From Straminergon stramineum (lineage: Eukaryota; Streptophyta; Bryopsida; Hypnales; Calliergonaceae), in NCBI GenBank assembly GCA_963920665.1, contig OY987263.1, positions 36,320,547 through 36,384,546 of the forward strand: a stretch of 64,000 bases of DNA, in the 5' to 3' direction. Shown here piece after piece: positions 1 to 12,779 of the stretch. Below the pieces are notes generated by a model, which was not told the origin of the DNA, made no database searches, and saw nothing but the letters and a program-made list of their open reading frames with translations. Position 1 is the stretch's first letter. Each line of letters opens with the position of its first letter. The position numbers and the translations under genes are program-made.

Positions 1-152
1 TGCCCAGCAGGCTCTGGCCTAAGATTTGATCGCTGCTTCCCCGGCAAAACATCCATTGCTGGACTGAGTGGGAAGGGATTGTCACTTGGTGTTTCCAGTT
101 GGAGAATCAATCGATCTGAAATCTGAAATGGATGTTACATCGGAATGCTCTT
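1..152 (+). pseudogene. 3' end of an unknown ORF, copy 1 of a duplicated sequence
   Basis: The first 152 bases read like the end of a reading frame whose other copy is on the minus strand at 32397-32640. Both copies end with the same residues (SECS, then stop) and share the stretch encoding GLRFDRCFPGKTSIAGLS. This copy has a 2-base deletion relative to the other near position 90, which breaks the frame. I do not recognise the protein. It could be a decayed gene end or an ORF inside an unclassified repeat. The start lies outside the window. Confidence 0.35.
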
Positions 153-885
153 AAGACTCGTAAAAAAGTAAATTAATTAATGCAGTAGTTAAATATGAAT
201 TGATCATTGTAAGCTTTCGGGGATCACCAATGCATCTAATTTCGAAGACAGCAGTTGGCTTGTGCATCGATTGCAGAATGCTTGAAATCAACAACCTAAT
301 AATGACTTTCACGTCTATTCAACTTCAGGTTGGCCGGGAGGAGATTAAAATTCCGGAGAATTAAACCAATGTAATTTCTGTGGGCCATGGTTTGCTCAGA
401 AATTGAATCGGCACTACCTGACCATCGCTTGACCCTCTTTCGTTTCTTTCGTTTAGAGCACTCTAATAAGTCATAAAATTGAGCGGTAAGGGTAGCATCG
501 ATTACAATCAGTCACACTAAATGTTGATACACTGTCTATGCTTTTCAGTGAGTACAATTTACCCCGACAAAAGTACAGTTGCATACTCAAGTTGAGACCA
601 TCCAGCACGTAAAGCAGCACGGCCTCAGACCGACATGAACTTCATGAAACTTTGTAGGAGTTTGCTTACTGCTTTTAAGTTAGAACACTATTGCTCTCAG
701 GGTCTGTTCACATGAGTCGGACCTTGCTTGGAGCTCACTGATGTGCGTGGAGCTCAATCATTTGGCCAAACAAAATGATCCAGTCTCCAAAATCTTTTAT
801 AAGTAGCCGACTGTCTTGAGGTGTCCTTGGGAAAGGGTTCTGGAGCACACATGATACTTCCGCCAGTTCATTCTGCACCAGAAGT
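1..885. repeat. Segmental duplication, copy 1
   Basis: Bases 1-610 match the reverse complement of about 31860-32560. Bases 645-885 match about 33012-33242 in the same direction. Shared blocks include the CCCCGGCAAAACATCCATTG region and a stretch with GCTCTCAGGGTCTGTTCA. By eye, divergence is roughly 15-25 percent with several indels. The two halves therefore derive from one ancestral segment of which one copy suffered an internal inversion. The homology resumes at 1750-1855 beyond an inserted repeat. Confidence 0.75.
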
Positions 886-899
886 CTCAATAATTTGAA

Positions 900-1745
900 A
901 TGGTACATAATATTCCTTACAAATTAGATCGGTCAAAACCAACTATTGCATAATAATGGTATGAAGATATCTACGGTGAAAGCCGACCCAAAACTGTCAA
1001 TATAAGCAATTCAACAAATTCAGCATAGTTGGACGCACCTCTTGCTAGAAAAAATAATTTCGTAGTATTAGCAATTCAAAATCATGAATTTAAAAAAAAA
1101 AATTAGAATTTTTGGATATGGCATGTATTTTCTAAGATTTTTCAAAGTGATAGTATCCCAGACCACTGAAATTGTCATATAGGTGGACCTAATATTGAAA
1201 TTTGACAAAATCAGCTATAATAAGGGGACAATTTAATGACATTGTAGGGGGACACTTTAATGGAAGCCTAGGGAGTTGTATAGTAGAACCATCCATTACA
1301 ACCACTCAAGCATTATGTGCATGATGTGGAGCAGCAAAAGGTAATGTAAATTTTCTACCTCATAGAAAGATAGAAATCATGGGGATTGTAAATTTTTTGG
1401 TAATTTTTTGCCTTGAATTGAAATTACTATGTATTTTAGTAGTCAAAAGTTGATATAGAACCATCCACAACACATAGAGTCTTCCATTACTATTCATTCA
1501 AACTTCAAAGATTACTTTGGCTCTCAAAACCAAGTGCATGTGTCATAACATTGATGGTTAAAAGATGGTCAGAAACCAAGACCTAATGGTTAGACATCAA
1601 TCACTTCTCTATTGAATTTCCCAATACCTATAGATTAGCTATGGGGCCTAATTGATAATGGGTGGTTCTATCATATTGTGCATGAATGCAAATAGGGACA
1701 CTTTTGGATGTTTCTACCTTAAACCATGAAGGAAAAATTTCTATG
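900..1745. repeat. Dispersed repeat A (copy 1), carrying an inserted repeat D
   Basis: The blocks 960-1278 and about 1677-1740 match 21330-21690. Shared words include TAGTATTAGCAATT, TTTTTGGATATG and a GGGGACAATTT block. Copy 2 lacks the segment 1279-1676, so that segment is an insertion. No coding signal is seen. Confidence 0.65.
1279..1676. mobile_element. MITE-like repeat D, copy 1
   Basis: The ends are inverted copies (TATAGTAGAACCATCC on the left; the right end read in reverse gives TATGATAGAACCACCC). Repeat A at 21630-21650 provides an empty site. Other copies are at 5150-9046 (split by a CACTA element) and 35334-35726. The element is about 400 bp, non-coding, and probably duplicated a TA dinucleotide. 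The superfamily is uncertain. Confidence 0.6.
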
Positions 1746-1892
1746 AAGATTGAAACAAAAAGTATAAATGTGAACAATTTGTTTGAAATAATAAAAATCA
1801 GAAGAGAACAAACAAGTGTTAATTTGGTCCACATGTAGGAGGAACTATATAACATTCAAAGAAACTACGTTTTGCTCTCTTCAGTCCTCAAT

Positions 1893-2005
1893 CACTAAAA
1901 GAAAACTGTGAGGATTTCAACAAAAAAAAACTTGAGGTTTTTGCATTATAGAAAACAGAAACATCAAGTTGTTTGTGTGGAAATCCTCAAGGTTTTCTTA
2001 TAGTG
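1893..2005. mobile_element. Miniature hairpin CACTA element
   Basis: This 113-bp element begins CACTAAAAGAAAAC and ends with the reverse complement of CACTATAAGAAAAC. It is flanked by 3-bp target duplications AAT (1890-1892 and 2006-2008). The arms pair over most of the length (TGAGGATTTC is shared), so the RNA would fold into a hairpin. CACTA termini with 3-bp duplications define the En/Spm superfamily. No coding capacity. Confidence 0.8.
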
Positions 2006-2158
2006 AATATTCATTTGCACATCGTGAAAAATTAATAGCCTTCAAAGAAGTTGTGTTTTCTTCTCTTAAGTCCTCAATATTCATCCACAATATTCATCCA
2101 CACATCATGAAGAATTAAAGTAAGCTTCAATATATATTAGGAGAGTGGCAAAACATTT

Positions 2159-4600
2159 ATGGTATGCCCTATTTTTTTGGTAATTATGGGACTAGACCAA
2201 AAAATTTACAAATATTTTAAATGTAGAGATTTTGTTGGAAATTCAAAGAATCCATTAAGTCAAATTCCAATATCACATGATCATCTACCATCAAAAAATA
2301 TTGTAGGAAATGTAGGGATTGCTTTATTGAAAATTTTGGAAATGAGGGGTGGAGAGGTCATTTTTATAATGAAATCTATTGTGCATCATGAACTTCAAAG
2401 ATATGGGATAATTGGAAGATGAGATCTTTGCAACTCATTGTCAAAACATAGGAATCATGTTTTAAGCAAATGAAATACATGCCTATTGAAAAGAATATCA
2501 AAATGAAAACCAAATTTCTACATTATTTTACAAGTAGAAAATGAGTAGACTATGGTTGTGAATCTAAAGTTTAAATTGCTAAGAAAAATTATATTTAGAC
2601 TTTTTTTAAATTACAAATCAAAATATTAGTAGAATCTTACTTGTGAAACTTTACTTCATTAGTTGGATTTAAATTTAGAAGAACTCATCTTGTAGATAAA
2701 ATTTTATTGAAATTGAAAGAATTAAAGTAGCACCTAATTGTGACATATTTGCAAAATTGTCCAATCTAGATTCTTTCTTAAAAAATGAAATAACTTCAAC
2801 ATTTTGGGTTAATATATATAAATGAATTCTTTGTGATTTTTGGAGTAAAAGTCAATCATTCCTAACTTCTTCCACTTCCTAAATTTTTTAGAATTATTAC
2901 ATTGATTTTCATAGTCAAAGATCTTTAAAGCATCAATATGAGGTTGTACTTAAATCATCAATTGATGCTTTATAGGCTATCTACTTTACCTTGAAAATTT
3001 GAATGGACAATTTTTATAAAGAATAATAAGCAAAATCATTACTAAATCATTAATTTGGGCTACTTTAGAATTGGGCCAAAGTAAAAAAGATGAAGTTATT
3101 TGATCTCTCTCATAGCTCACAAGCTTCAAAATGGTCTAACTTCACAATAAGAAGGCTTATAATCTATCTTTTATTTCCTTAGCTAAATCCCACATGCAAA
3201 GCGTTTTAGGAGCATCCAAATTTTTCATCCAAAGGGAAAATTGCAACAATGTGTGTTCAAGGGCCCTTAAGTGTCAAAGGTCCCCCATCCATGCTATTGC
3301 AATACTCTAAAAGCAAGTAGTCTCTTTCAAACTTGTGGCCCATGCATGCAATAGTCAATGACCCATAAGCATGTTTTGTTGAGCATAGATTTGGGAGAAG
3401 CTCCCATAGAACCAAAGAGAATTGACTCAAAACTAGACAAAGGGTAGATGTTCTAGCATGGAAAACATGGGGACGACATTGGTCTAGTCTTGGGCCTGGA
3501 CTACATATAAGGGTTGTATAAGGGTTGAACAACTAAGTTGGCTCTTGAAATAATATATTAATTGGGCCCTCTTAAAACCAATATCATATATATGACATTT
3601 ATCTTGAGGAAGGACATGGGTGCTCTAACTCTATTTGGTAGTCTCTTATGGCCCAAATTAAAGATTTATTTTATTTTATTTATTTATTTATTTATTGACT
3701 ACCTTACTTGGATAGCAAGTTTGGTACTTTGGTGTTAAATATTTAATATAATTCCTAAATAAACTTTGGCACTTGAAAATATCAATTTTTGAAAATTTCA
3801 ATATCATAATTAATAAAAAAAAGTATTTGTCAACCACCTCACACAAATTCAAAATTATTTTATTACAAGTGTATGAAGATGAGAAGACAAGTTCTTTATA
3901 CAAGTGGCATGGTAGGAGGTAAAACAACCCATGTGGGATTTGTAAATTAGAACTACCATACTAGGAACTCAACTACTCATAGTTAAGTGAAAATTGAGTA
4001 GGAATTGTGTTCAAATTAGGATTTTAGGCCTCATTTTGGCATAGTAGAATAAATTTTTTCAACATCTTTGAACTAGAAAAGGTTGTGAAATCAAGCTAAT
4101 TTTCATTTCCAAAAATTTATTTGAGATTTTAAATCTTCAATCAAAAGTTATGGACAAAATTTAGAGAGAGGTTGGAAGGGACATTTTCTTTGACATTTTC
4201 AAATATCCTCTCTAAATTTGTTCATAGCTTTTTTTTGGAAAACCAAAATCACGAAAGGTTTGTGGAGATGAAACTTTTCTTGGTTTCTCAACTTTTCTTA
4301 GTTCAAAGTTTTAAAAAATGTTATTTTACTAAAGCAAAATGAATTTTCAAGTTTTACATTGAATAGAATTCCTATGTTTTGAAAATGATCGGTTAAGCTC
4401 TCATCTTAAAATTGTCCCATAACCTTTGAGGATGCATGACAAACAATGAATTTTATTATAAACATGACCTCTCCACCTTTCATTCTCACTAAATGTCAAT
4501 GAAGTAAATCCTTCATTTCACCATCAAAAGTTTTCTTGGTGGTAGATGGTCATATAACATTGATTACCAAGCATGGAGGTTCCTTTTGCTTCTCTAGAAA
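2159..4600. repeat. Dispersed and fold-back repeat region
   Basis: There is no gene here. Bases 2280-2460 recur inverted at about 4440-4580 and directly at about 29760-29930. The 87-residue ORF at 2159-2422 lies in this repeat and is not conserved as a frame in the other copies. Bases 2460-4010 hold no feature I recognise beyond a (TTTA)n tract at 3665-3697. Confidence 0.5.
4015..4395. repeat. Fold-back repeat C, compact copy
   Basis: Left arm 4018-4198 (ggcatagtagaat ... atcaaaagttatggacaaa) is followed by its inverted partner to about 4380. Single arms or split copies occur at 8040-8260, 10150-10367, 11360-11563, 14723-14940, 29930-30110 and 30980-31260. The outer part of several copies carries CCCACATGG and CTTGTATAAA, which resembles a promoter. 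No coding signal. Confidence 0.65.
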
Positions 4601-5150
4601 GCAAGAGCCCCCAACACTACAACTTCTTCAAATGAGTAAACAAATAGTTGTAAAATTCTACAACCTATTGTGTAAACTCTAGTGCTCACATTGAAACATT
4701 ATTTTTCTTTATTGATTTCATGTACTTGAGGATGGACTAGTTGACCAAATCCATCCCCCAACAAAGATTTACCTTTGCTTAGCCAATTTGATCTTTGGGA
4801 TTATCACCAAATCCCCCCAAGATATCTAAGGGCAAATTATACCTCAACATGGGGGGAGAGGATTCAACTAGTTAATAATGTTATGGAGATGCTTGTTGGT
4901 TTTTGGTTCAATGGATAGTTAATGTATTCTTTGGATTTTTGGCAAACCATCTTTTACATTTATTTGTAGATTAGGTTGCCTAGTCCTAAAACTAGGAAAA
5001 AAATTTGGCACTTTTTTTTTAATTAACCTAAATCAAACTTGCTAACAGAGTAGAATTATATATAATGGTCTAGTGGGGTCACCTCTTTGGTTTTATCTTC
5101 CTTTGTTCCCAACAAAACTATTTGAAAAAATAGAGTCACTCAATGGTTGT
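4600..5150. other. No gene recognised
   Basis: AT-rich sequence without a supported reading frame, terminal inverted repeat or structured RNA. Confidence 0.5.
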
Positions 5151-6147
5151 ATAGTTGGACCACCCATTACCAACCAAAACCCCATAGGCAACCACTAAGG
5201 GGGGTAAATTTCAACAAAATTTGGGATTGATTTCTATGATTAGTTTTTTGGATGGTTATAATAAGATTTAGAGTTTGACAACTTAGAGTGATCTAAGTAG
5301 CAAACATAATTGTCGAGTGATATATAAATTATAACATGACCTATTAGAAAATAGAAATGGTGGCATGTATTACATAATTGATTACAAAATGAGTTGCAAA
5401 GTAGTTTACCAACTTCAACAAACTTGTTCAGAGATTAGTGGTGATTGATTTGTGCACATGGATGGTAATGAGAATGCCAACTTTTGGACCAATATTTCTT
5501 AGTTTTTGAATAAATTTTCTTCGTTGTGGCACTATGCGTATGGAAGTGCCATGATTGATGTCCTTGATTTTGGGTGCTCAAGTTAGCAAGATCATTAGAG
5601 AAATTGTGGACTCTCCACAAGGCTGCCAAGAAGTGTTGAGAGGAACCTTCACTACAATACATTTATTTTGCTTGAGGAACTTTTCCCCTATTTCTGCACT
5701 TCGTCACTTCCAAATGTTAGAGCATTCATTCTCAAGTACTATTAGTTAGGGTCATGACAAGTGTTGTTTTGATATTTGAAAGCACCCCGAAGCACCTTCC
5801 TCTCACGATTGTGGAATAGAAAACTGAAATATACTTCTTGGAACTCCCGATATTTACACAAAACGAATCTTTGTTTTGTCAAGAATTCCCTCTTCTGAGT
5901 AACTTCAATAGGCTCCAAAAATAAATTGGCTTATCAAATGTTGGCAACCCTCTGGAGAGTCCAAAAAATTTCTAATGTGTATTCTCACAATAAATAGTTA
6001 TGGAGGACTCTATACATTTGGTATGGATGCAACTATGCAAGCCAACTTTGGGCTTCCAAAATTCTTAGTAATTTGAATTTTTTTTTAAATAAAAATTTGG
6101 CTATGCTTGTCTTTACTATCTTTTTAAGGGGGTAGAAAATTTACATT

Positions 6148-8974
6148 CACTACAAGAAAATGGCCACAAACACGACTGCAAAAGAATGACTTCATGTCTA
6201 GAATGATTGAAGAATGACTACTCCTTCCTAATTGCACCAGCACTACTTGCAAATCAACATTTGAGTCCTTATGTAGTTAGTAGTGCAACTTCACAACGAG
6301 ACTTCCATGAGTTGTAGTCTTCATCCACAACATTTTGTTGACATCATTGTCGATTGAATGACGTGGCCACAATGGTTCTAGAGAGCAGTGGTCCAATCAA
6401 CTGTAAAATGACTTCTTGTCATATATTGTGATTGAGTGGCACTCTTGGGCCACTAGAAAATGACTCCAAAGAGCACCGCAAACGCTTGTTTGTAAGGATA
6501 GGGCAAAATATGACTGACGTGTCTACATATTCTTCTTTTATTTTGTGTACTCCATTGAAAAGAAATTAAAGAAAGAAGGCCACATATTGTACGATATGTA
6601 GGGAGTTAGAGTTGAATAGAATGATGCATCACATGTAACTTTCTTGCTTCCAATAATCTTTTAATATACTAATCCTATTTACCATTTCTTTTCCTCTTCT
6701 AACTTGCATTATTCAGGTATTTTTGTTCTTCTTTCCTTTAGCTTGCATACTAATTTTTCCTTTTGTTTTCTTTCTTCCTAATCTTTCCCCTCTTTCTTGT
6801 TTATATCTTTTTCCATTTTTTTTCTTTTCTATCTTCCTTCTCTTCTTTTACACCTAAATTTCATTCCTCTTTTTATTCCATACATGATATTCTTTGGGTT
6901 TGTAATTTTTTTTAATTGAGAAGATCTTCTTTTTCTCCCTTTTTAGTTTCTTTTTATTAACCTAATTTTGTCTTCTTTGATTTTCTTCAATTTCTAAATT
7001 TTTTTTCATCTTCTTTTGTCTTCTTCATTTTGGCAATTTTTATTTCGTCTTCATGACTTTTTGAAATCTTCTTTAAATATGTTCTGAATCTGTTCTAATC
7101 ATATTGAAAATTTTCAATCTCCTTCCTAATTTTTTTCTTTATCTAACACAATGACAATGATGCATTCCCAACCAGTGCAAGGATAAATTTTCAATTGCCT
7201 TGGTATACACTCTAGTCTTCATAAAGTTCTATAGCTATGAATATTTTATCTCTTTTTTATTTTTGACTTCTTCATTAATGTATTTGTTTCATTACTTAAA
7301 ATGTTTTTAACTCTTTCTCTTCTTGTTTTCTCTCATTTTCTTTTTACATTTTTTTTCATTTGCTATAAGTTTCTTTTTTTTCATTTTTTCATTTTCTCTG
7401 GTATTCTTCTTTTCTTCAAATCTTTTTAGTCTTTCTAATTTTTCCACTCCTTGTTTATCTTTTTTCTTGTTTTTTTAAAACTCAAAATCCAACAAAAGAC
7501 TTCTCTTGTCTTTTTCTTTGAAATCATGCATTGTTAGTGGCCTTTTCTCTTTGTTGATGTATACTATTTTCTTCCTCAAGGTCCATTGTATGATTTATTG
7601 AAACTCCTACTCCTATGCTAGTAATAACTTCTAGAAATTTGTGCCATTGTCATTACACTACTTTTGAACGCTTCATATGATTCACATTTGCATTACTAGG
7701 GGTCCCAATAAATATACAATAAGGTATTTAGATTGGGCCAATTACAATCATTAAGTCCCATTTCCCTCTTATACAGATGACAATGCCACCTCTTCAATGC
7801 CACTACAGAATGACTTCTTGCGACTATTGAATGACTACTTAGAAGTCTCAAATTACTACGCATCTACTCTACTACTACTTCAGTGCCTTGCGCTTTATGA
7901 TTCATTAAGCGATTAGCACACATAATGTGCAACCATCATTACACTTATCCATCATGAAGTGAAGAGACTTAGGACAACTCCATAAGTCTTTGTTTTAGAG
8001 AAATCAAATAGGTGACCCCAATACTTTTCATGTGCCAATTGTCCATCTTTTCCAATCCCTTTAGCAAATTTGTCTATAACTTTTGATTTGAAGCTTGAAA
8101 TATAAAATGGATTTTTAATGATGAAAGTGAGATTGATTTACCACCTTTTATTAGTTCAAATTTTTTTGAAAAAAATAAATCTATTATGTCTAAATGAGGT
8201 CTAAAATATTACTAGTAACACAATATTAATTCCTACATTTTACATATCCCACATGGTTTGTCTTGCCTCCTACTACCCTACTTGTATAAAGCTCATGTCA
8301 TTTCACTTCTTCATACTTATAAACTAAGTGGTTGTGGGAGCCATGAAACACACTTGTCAAATATGGTGTACTATGTATATTATGTTATATATGACATATT
8401 GTGTATGGTGTATTGCTAAGAAAATTTGAATGTGTGACTACAAAATGACTACTCCTTGTGCACTTGTCATTATGCTCCATTTTGCATACATTGGTGAAAC
8501 TTGAAAATGACTTCCTACATGTTCAGGAAGTGACCTAAATCCAAGTCACTTCAGAATGACTTGCCACATGGTAGTCCATATGATGCAAAGACTCCAACGC
8601 AACTTCAAAATGACTAGCCACGTGGCTGTCCATATCAAATTTGTAATGGGTTTGTTGTAACTTCGAAATGACTTGCAAATGACTGGCCACATGGATGGCC
8701 ACATGGGATAGAAATAGCCAATACTTTCCACATGGCAACATAGAAGCCATTTCCTTAAGCCAAACTTTCTTTATCAAATTAATGAAAACTATCTCTCATC
8801 CATTTATACATCCAAGGTACAATCTGTTGGTGATAATAAACTAGGAAGTAATTTTTAAACTAATTGTCCAAAATGACTTCGGGGCCCTCCATTCATTTTG
8901 CAATAAAATGTGTTCAAAATGACTACTATGAAGTAATTTTCAAAAGTCATTTTTGTGACCATTTTTTTGTAGTG
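6148..8974. mobile_element. Non-autonomous CACTA (En/Spm) transposon 1
   Basis: The 2,827-bp element starts CACTACAAGAAAATGGCCAC and ends with the reverse complement of CACTACAAAAAAATGGTCAC. It is flanked by the 3-bp target duplication ATT (6145-6147, 8975-8977). Many short copies of an AATGACT(T/A)C word crowd both ends, as expected for subterminal transposase-binding repeats. The interior has a pyrimidine-rich stretch (about 6640-7560) and an arm of repeat C, but no transposase-like frame. A homologous empty site exists at about 35655. It is related to the element at 10368-14722 in opposite orientation. Confidence 0.88.
6640..7560. repeat. Pyrimidine-rich low-complexity tract
   Basis: Long runs of CTT/TTC on the plus strand with very few purines. 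The same tract appears as a purine-rich strand at about 12780-13400 in CACTA element 2, so it is part of the transposon family and not an independent repeat. Confidence 0.7.
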
Positions 8975-9059
8975 ATTGCCTTCTATTGCTCCAAATCATG
9001 CACATAATACTTAATAAGTGGTTCATCATGGATAATTCTACCATACCTATAAGTAAGTG

Positions 9060-9436
9060 TGTGAATCAAGGCAAAGCCTTAAATGCCATTGTGGGCTACT
9101 CCCCTAAAGGTATGTGCACACTTGACGTTTGACAACAACGGTAATAAAACCATAACACCTCTGGCAAAGATAGAAAGTTGCAAGTATTATTTAAACATTT
9201 TTTAAAAATTGGTTAGACATTGGTTCGGCATACACAAGGTTGTCTTAAATGATCAATTGTTCAAACATGGGGCATACGATTGAATATTTGAATAGTCTTT
9301 ACAGAAGCTATCATTTCCTTTCTAATGTCCTCATCCATAAAGTTCATCTACAAATCATGGAAAATGAAATAAAATGCCTCTATCATTCGGTCATCCGCCA
9401 TTAAATAAGATTTGATGGAAAAATGAAGGTAATGCT
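9060..9436. other. No gene recognised
   Basis: Unassigned AT-rich sequence between two elements. Confidence 0.4.
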
Positions 9437-10019
9437 TTAACCTTTTAATGACCATGGTTGATTTGGGAGGCGAGCATAATTTTCGAATATAATTTTGACA
9501 AAGTGAAATTTTGTGGCTGCTCTAAGGATGAAATCCTAGATCAGATCCTACCTATTGGTTCTATAGGGTAGATACTTGAACCAAACAAAAAATGAAAGTG
9601 ATCCAACGGTGCACATGCTTGTAAATAATCTTGAAAGATTGATATGTTGTAAATAGCCTTTGGCACTCATGCTACATATGATCTACCACAATTGGGCATA
9701 AATTTTAGTAAATGCTCCAAAAATCAATCAAAAACCTTCCGGCTAGTTCTTTCACACATATAAGTAGTCATCCCTTACATTAAATATGTATTTCTTTATG
9801 ATATTTCACTTGTGAAAGCTTGGGACATTTAAGTTTGGATAAGCATAGCTGATGCATTTTTGCATGCACTCTTTTGAAATTGGTTTTGTTTGGAGCGTAT
9901 ACAGATACCCTAATTGCATTGTTCCCTAGGTTTTTTGAAATCAAATGTTCTGTAAACAATAGCAAACAAAAAGTCCCCAAATTGACCAAAAACTGGTCAA
10001 TTGGGCACTAAAGGGTTAA
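9437..10019. mobile_element. TTAA-bounded element T5
   Basis: The left end reads TTAACCTTTTAATGACC. The right end read in reverse is TTAACCCTTTAGTGCCC. The unit is 583 bp with TTAA at both borders and non-coding. It belongs, by its ends only, with the other TTAA elements of this window. Confidence 0.45.
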
Positions 10020-10986
10020 TGACAAATGTGGGAGTGAAGAGTGTGGACATCAATTTTTAATGAAATCCATTTTATGTCATATATCCTCAAATAATATGGG
10101 ATAATATGAAGATGATTGAGCTTGATCACTCATTGTCAAAACATAGAAATTATGAGCGAATTATAATTTCAAACCTTATTTAGGCATAGTAGAATGATTT
10201 TTTTCGAAAAACTTTGGATGAAGGAAAATTGTAAAATCAAGTTAAAATCTATTCCTTAAAATCCTTTTGATATGTAGAGTCTCCAATCAAAAGTTATGGT
10301 CAAATTTCAAAGAGGATGTTTGAAAATGTCAAAGAAAATGTTCCCTTTCAACCCCTCTCTGAAATTTCACTACAAAAAAATGATAGAAAGAATGATTGGC
10401 AAAAATGACTGCAAAATGATTGCAAAGCAATCATTGTGGTCACTTTTACTGCAAAATGACTTCAAGTCTCCAAAGTCATTGTAGTCAAGTTGTTTTGGTC
10501 AATGACTGCAAGTATATTATTACTATCCATTTAGTACTTGGATGTGCAAATGGATGAAAAATTCAATGGTTATCTAAATGATAAAGAAAGTTTGGCTTAA
10601 GATAATGGCTATAGAGCTGCCATGTGTAAAGTGCAAATACATTGAGAATCTAACAAGGACATCTACGTGGCTATTCATTTTGCAATCATTTTGAAGTTAC
10701 TACTAATCCATTGTAAATTTGATGTGGACAGCCATATGGCCAGTCATTTGCAAGTCATTTCAAAGTTATGTTAGACCCATTAAACATCTGACATGGAGAG
10801 CCAAGTTGAAAGTCATTTAGAAGTTGTGATGGAGTCTTTGCACTGTTGAGATGGATTGAAACATGGCAAGTCATTCTGTTGTCGTCTTAAAGTGACGTGA
10901 ATTTAAGGTTCAAGGCACACTTCTAAGAAGTAGGAAGTTACTTTCCTATCATTATCAAGTTGTGGGAATGTATGTGAAAATGAATG

Positions 10987-11119
10987 CACTAGAAGAAATT
11001 ATCGTTCATCAATCTGATGTGTTTTTGTTAGAAAACATAAAATTGAATTGGAAAAAACATAGTTTTGTGTTTTCTAACAAAAATACATCAGATTGGTGAA
11101 CGATAATTTCCTTTTAGTG
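10987..11119. mobile_element. Miniature hairpin CACTA element nested in CACTA 2
   Basis: The 133-bp element starts CACTAGAAGAAATTATCG and ends with the reverse complement of CACTAAAAGGAAATTATCG. It is flanked by ATG on both sides (10984-10986, 11120-11122). The arms of about 55 bp pair almost completely around a short loop. The inner sequence differs from the miniature at 1893, so it is a second family. Confidence 0.83.
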
Positions 11120-11563
11120 ATGTAATGACAATTGCATGGGGATTAGTCATTTTGAAGTCGCATATAAGTATATTTGAAGTTCCACAAGAATACAAATACA
11201 CAATATACTAGATACATACACCATATGCCATACACCATATTCAACAAATGTATTGCATTGCTTCCAAAGCCACTTAATGTGTGAGTGTGGAGATAAAATT
11301 GCAAGCATTTTATACAAGTGGGTGGTAGGAGGCAAGACAAACCATGTGGGATATGTAAAATGTAGGAATTGTGTTACAAGTATTATTTTAGACCTCGTTT
11401 AGGCATAGTAGATTGACTTTTTTCTAAAAACTTTGAACTTATAAAAGTTGGGAAATCAATCTCACTTTCATCTCCAACAATTTTTTTAGATTTCAAACCT
11501 CAAATCAAAAGTTGTGGACAAATTTGAGAAAAGGATTGAAAAGGATATTTTCTTCGACAATTT

Positions 11564-12496
11564 TTAACCCCTAAAGTTCCTTGACTACCTTATCACCAAA
11601 ACCCCTCAAAAACTGCCATTTCTAATACAAGTACCAAATTTTTGAAAAATATCATTTGGGGACACATGTAACCGTAGGATCTTGTATTAATCTACATTGA
11701 GAAGATGTGGAAAAAATTTCAGAAATTTCCACCATGTAGATTGCAAGATATTAACATTTGAAGTGACAAAACCCCTTTTTTGGGCCCTGCGAAAAAACGG
11801 GCAGCTGCACTTCACAAAATCCTATTTGTATGAAAAAATGTCCAAAATGGTGGTGCTTATTTAGATTCATTCTTGAAGTCAAGTTGTCTATATTCTTGAA
11901 AATTTTCAGATCATTTGGAATTGTGCAACATATAGGAATAAAATAGTAAGTACACAAATGTAGAGAATGATTCAAAATACTAAATTGTTAATAGTTTATT
12001 ATTGGAATTGGAAAATGCCTATTGCAATGGTGGAAATGTTGTAATAAACAATCTATACCCTATGATTTTATTTTTTTCCAAAAATATTAAAAATTGAGTT
12101 AAATAAAGGACTTCAAAGTTTATTTTAGAGTAGAAAATCCATAAGTGCCCGTAAACTAAAACATCTCATAACTTTTGACTCATTGATCAAAATGGAATGA
12201 TTCAAAGCTTTCTATGTATATATCAATCTAAAAAAACAATTTCAAATTTTTATTTTTGAAAAAAGTGATTTTTTCAGATCTGCCCGGACTGCCCGAGTTG
12301 AGAAACAAACAACATATTAGGCCATAACTTTTGACTCATATTTCCAAATGTCCTGAAATTTAGTGCATATGAAAGATATTCCTCGTCCACACCTTCTATT
12401 AAATTTTGGGCCAAAAACATGGAAATTTGTAGTCACACGTACTTGCCCAAAATTTCTATGTTGCCAAAAAAGGCACCTTGGTCCTTTAGGGGTTAA
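11564..12496. mobile_element. TTAA-bounded element T1
   Basis: The borders are TTAACCCCTAAAGTTCC on the left and, in reverse, TTAACCCCTAAAGGACC on the right. The interior matches 14945-15732 and 50768-51712. CACTA element 1 lacks this unit at the corresponding place, which supports an insertion into element 2. The ORFs at 11751-11975 and 12363-12572 are not preserved in the sister copies, so I treat it as non-coding. Confidence 0.75.
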
Positions 12497-12779
12497 CATC
12501 TTTACTAAATCTCGTAGCGCAGAAGACGTGACGCAATCATTTCTGTGTTGTTACTACATTGCAATACTATAATGCAACTTCCAATTGACTAAGCCCTATC
12601 TGAATACTCAATACTTTACTGTCTGTTTGTTGGGACCTCTAGAAACTCAATTGAATCATATGAAGTGTTCAGAAGTAGTGGAACGACCATGGCACAAATT
12701 TCCAAAAGCCATTGCTAACATACTAATAGGAGTTTAAATAAATCATATAGTGCACGCTAAGGAAGAAAATAGTATATAC

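Larger units (their letters stand above)
5150..9046. mobile_element. MITE-like repeat D, copy 2, split by a CACTA insertion
   Basis: The left part (5150-6147, starting TATAGTTGGACCACCC) and right part (8975-9046) together match copy 1 and copy 3. Removing the CACTA element restores TTACATTGCCTTC, which matches the uninterrupted sequence near 35655. This copy is longer than the others, so it probably carries further insertions in its left part. Confidence 0.55.

Noticed and set aside
2159..2422. 87-residue ORF as a gene
   Set aside because: It overlaps a dispersed repeat and the frame is not kept in the related copies.
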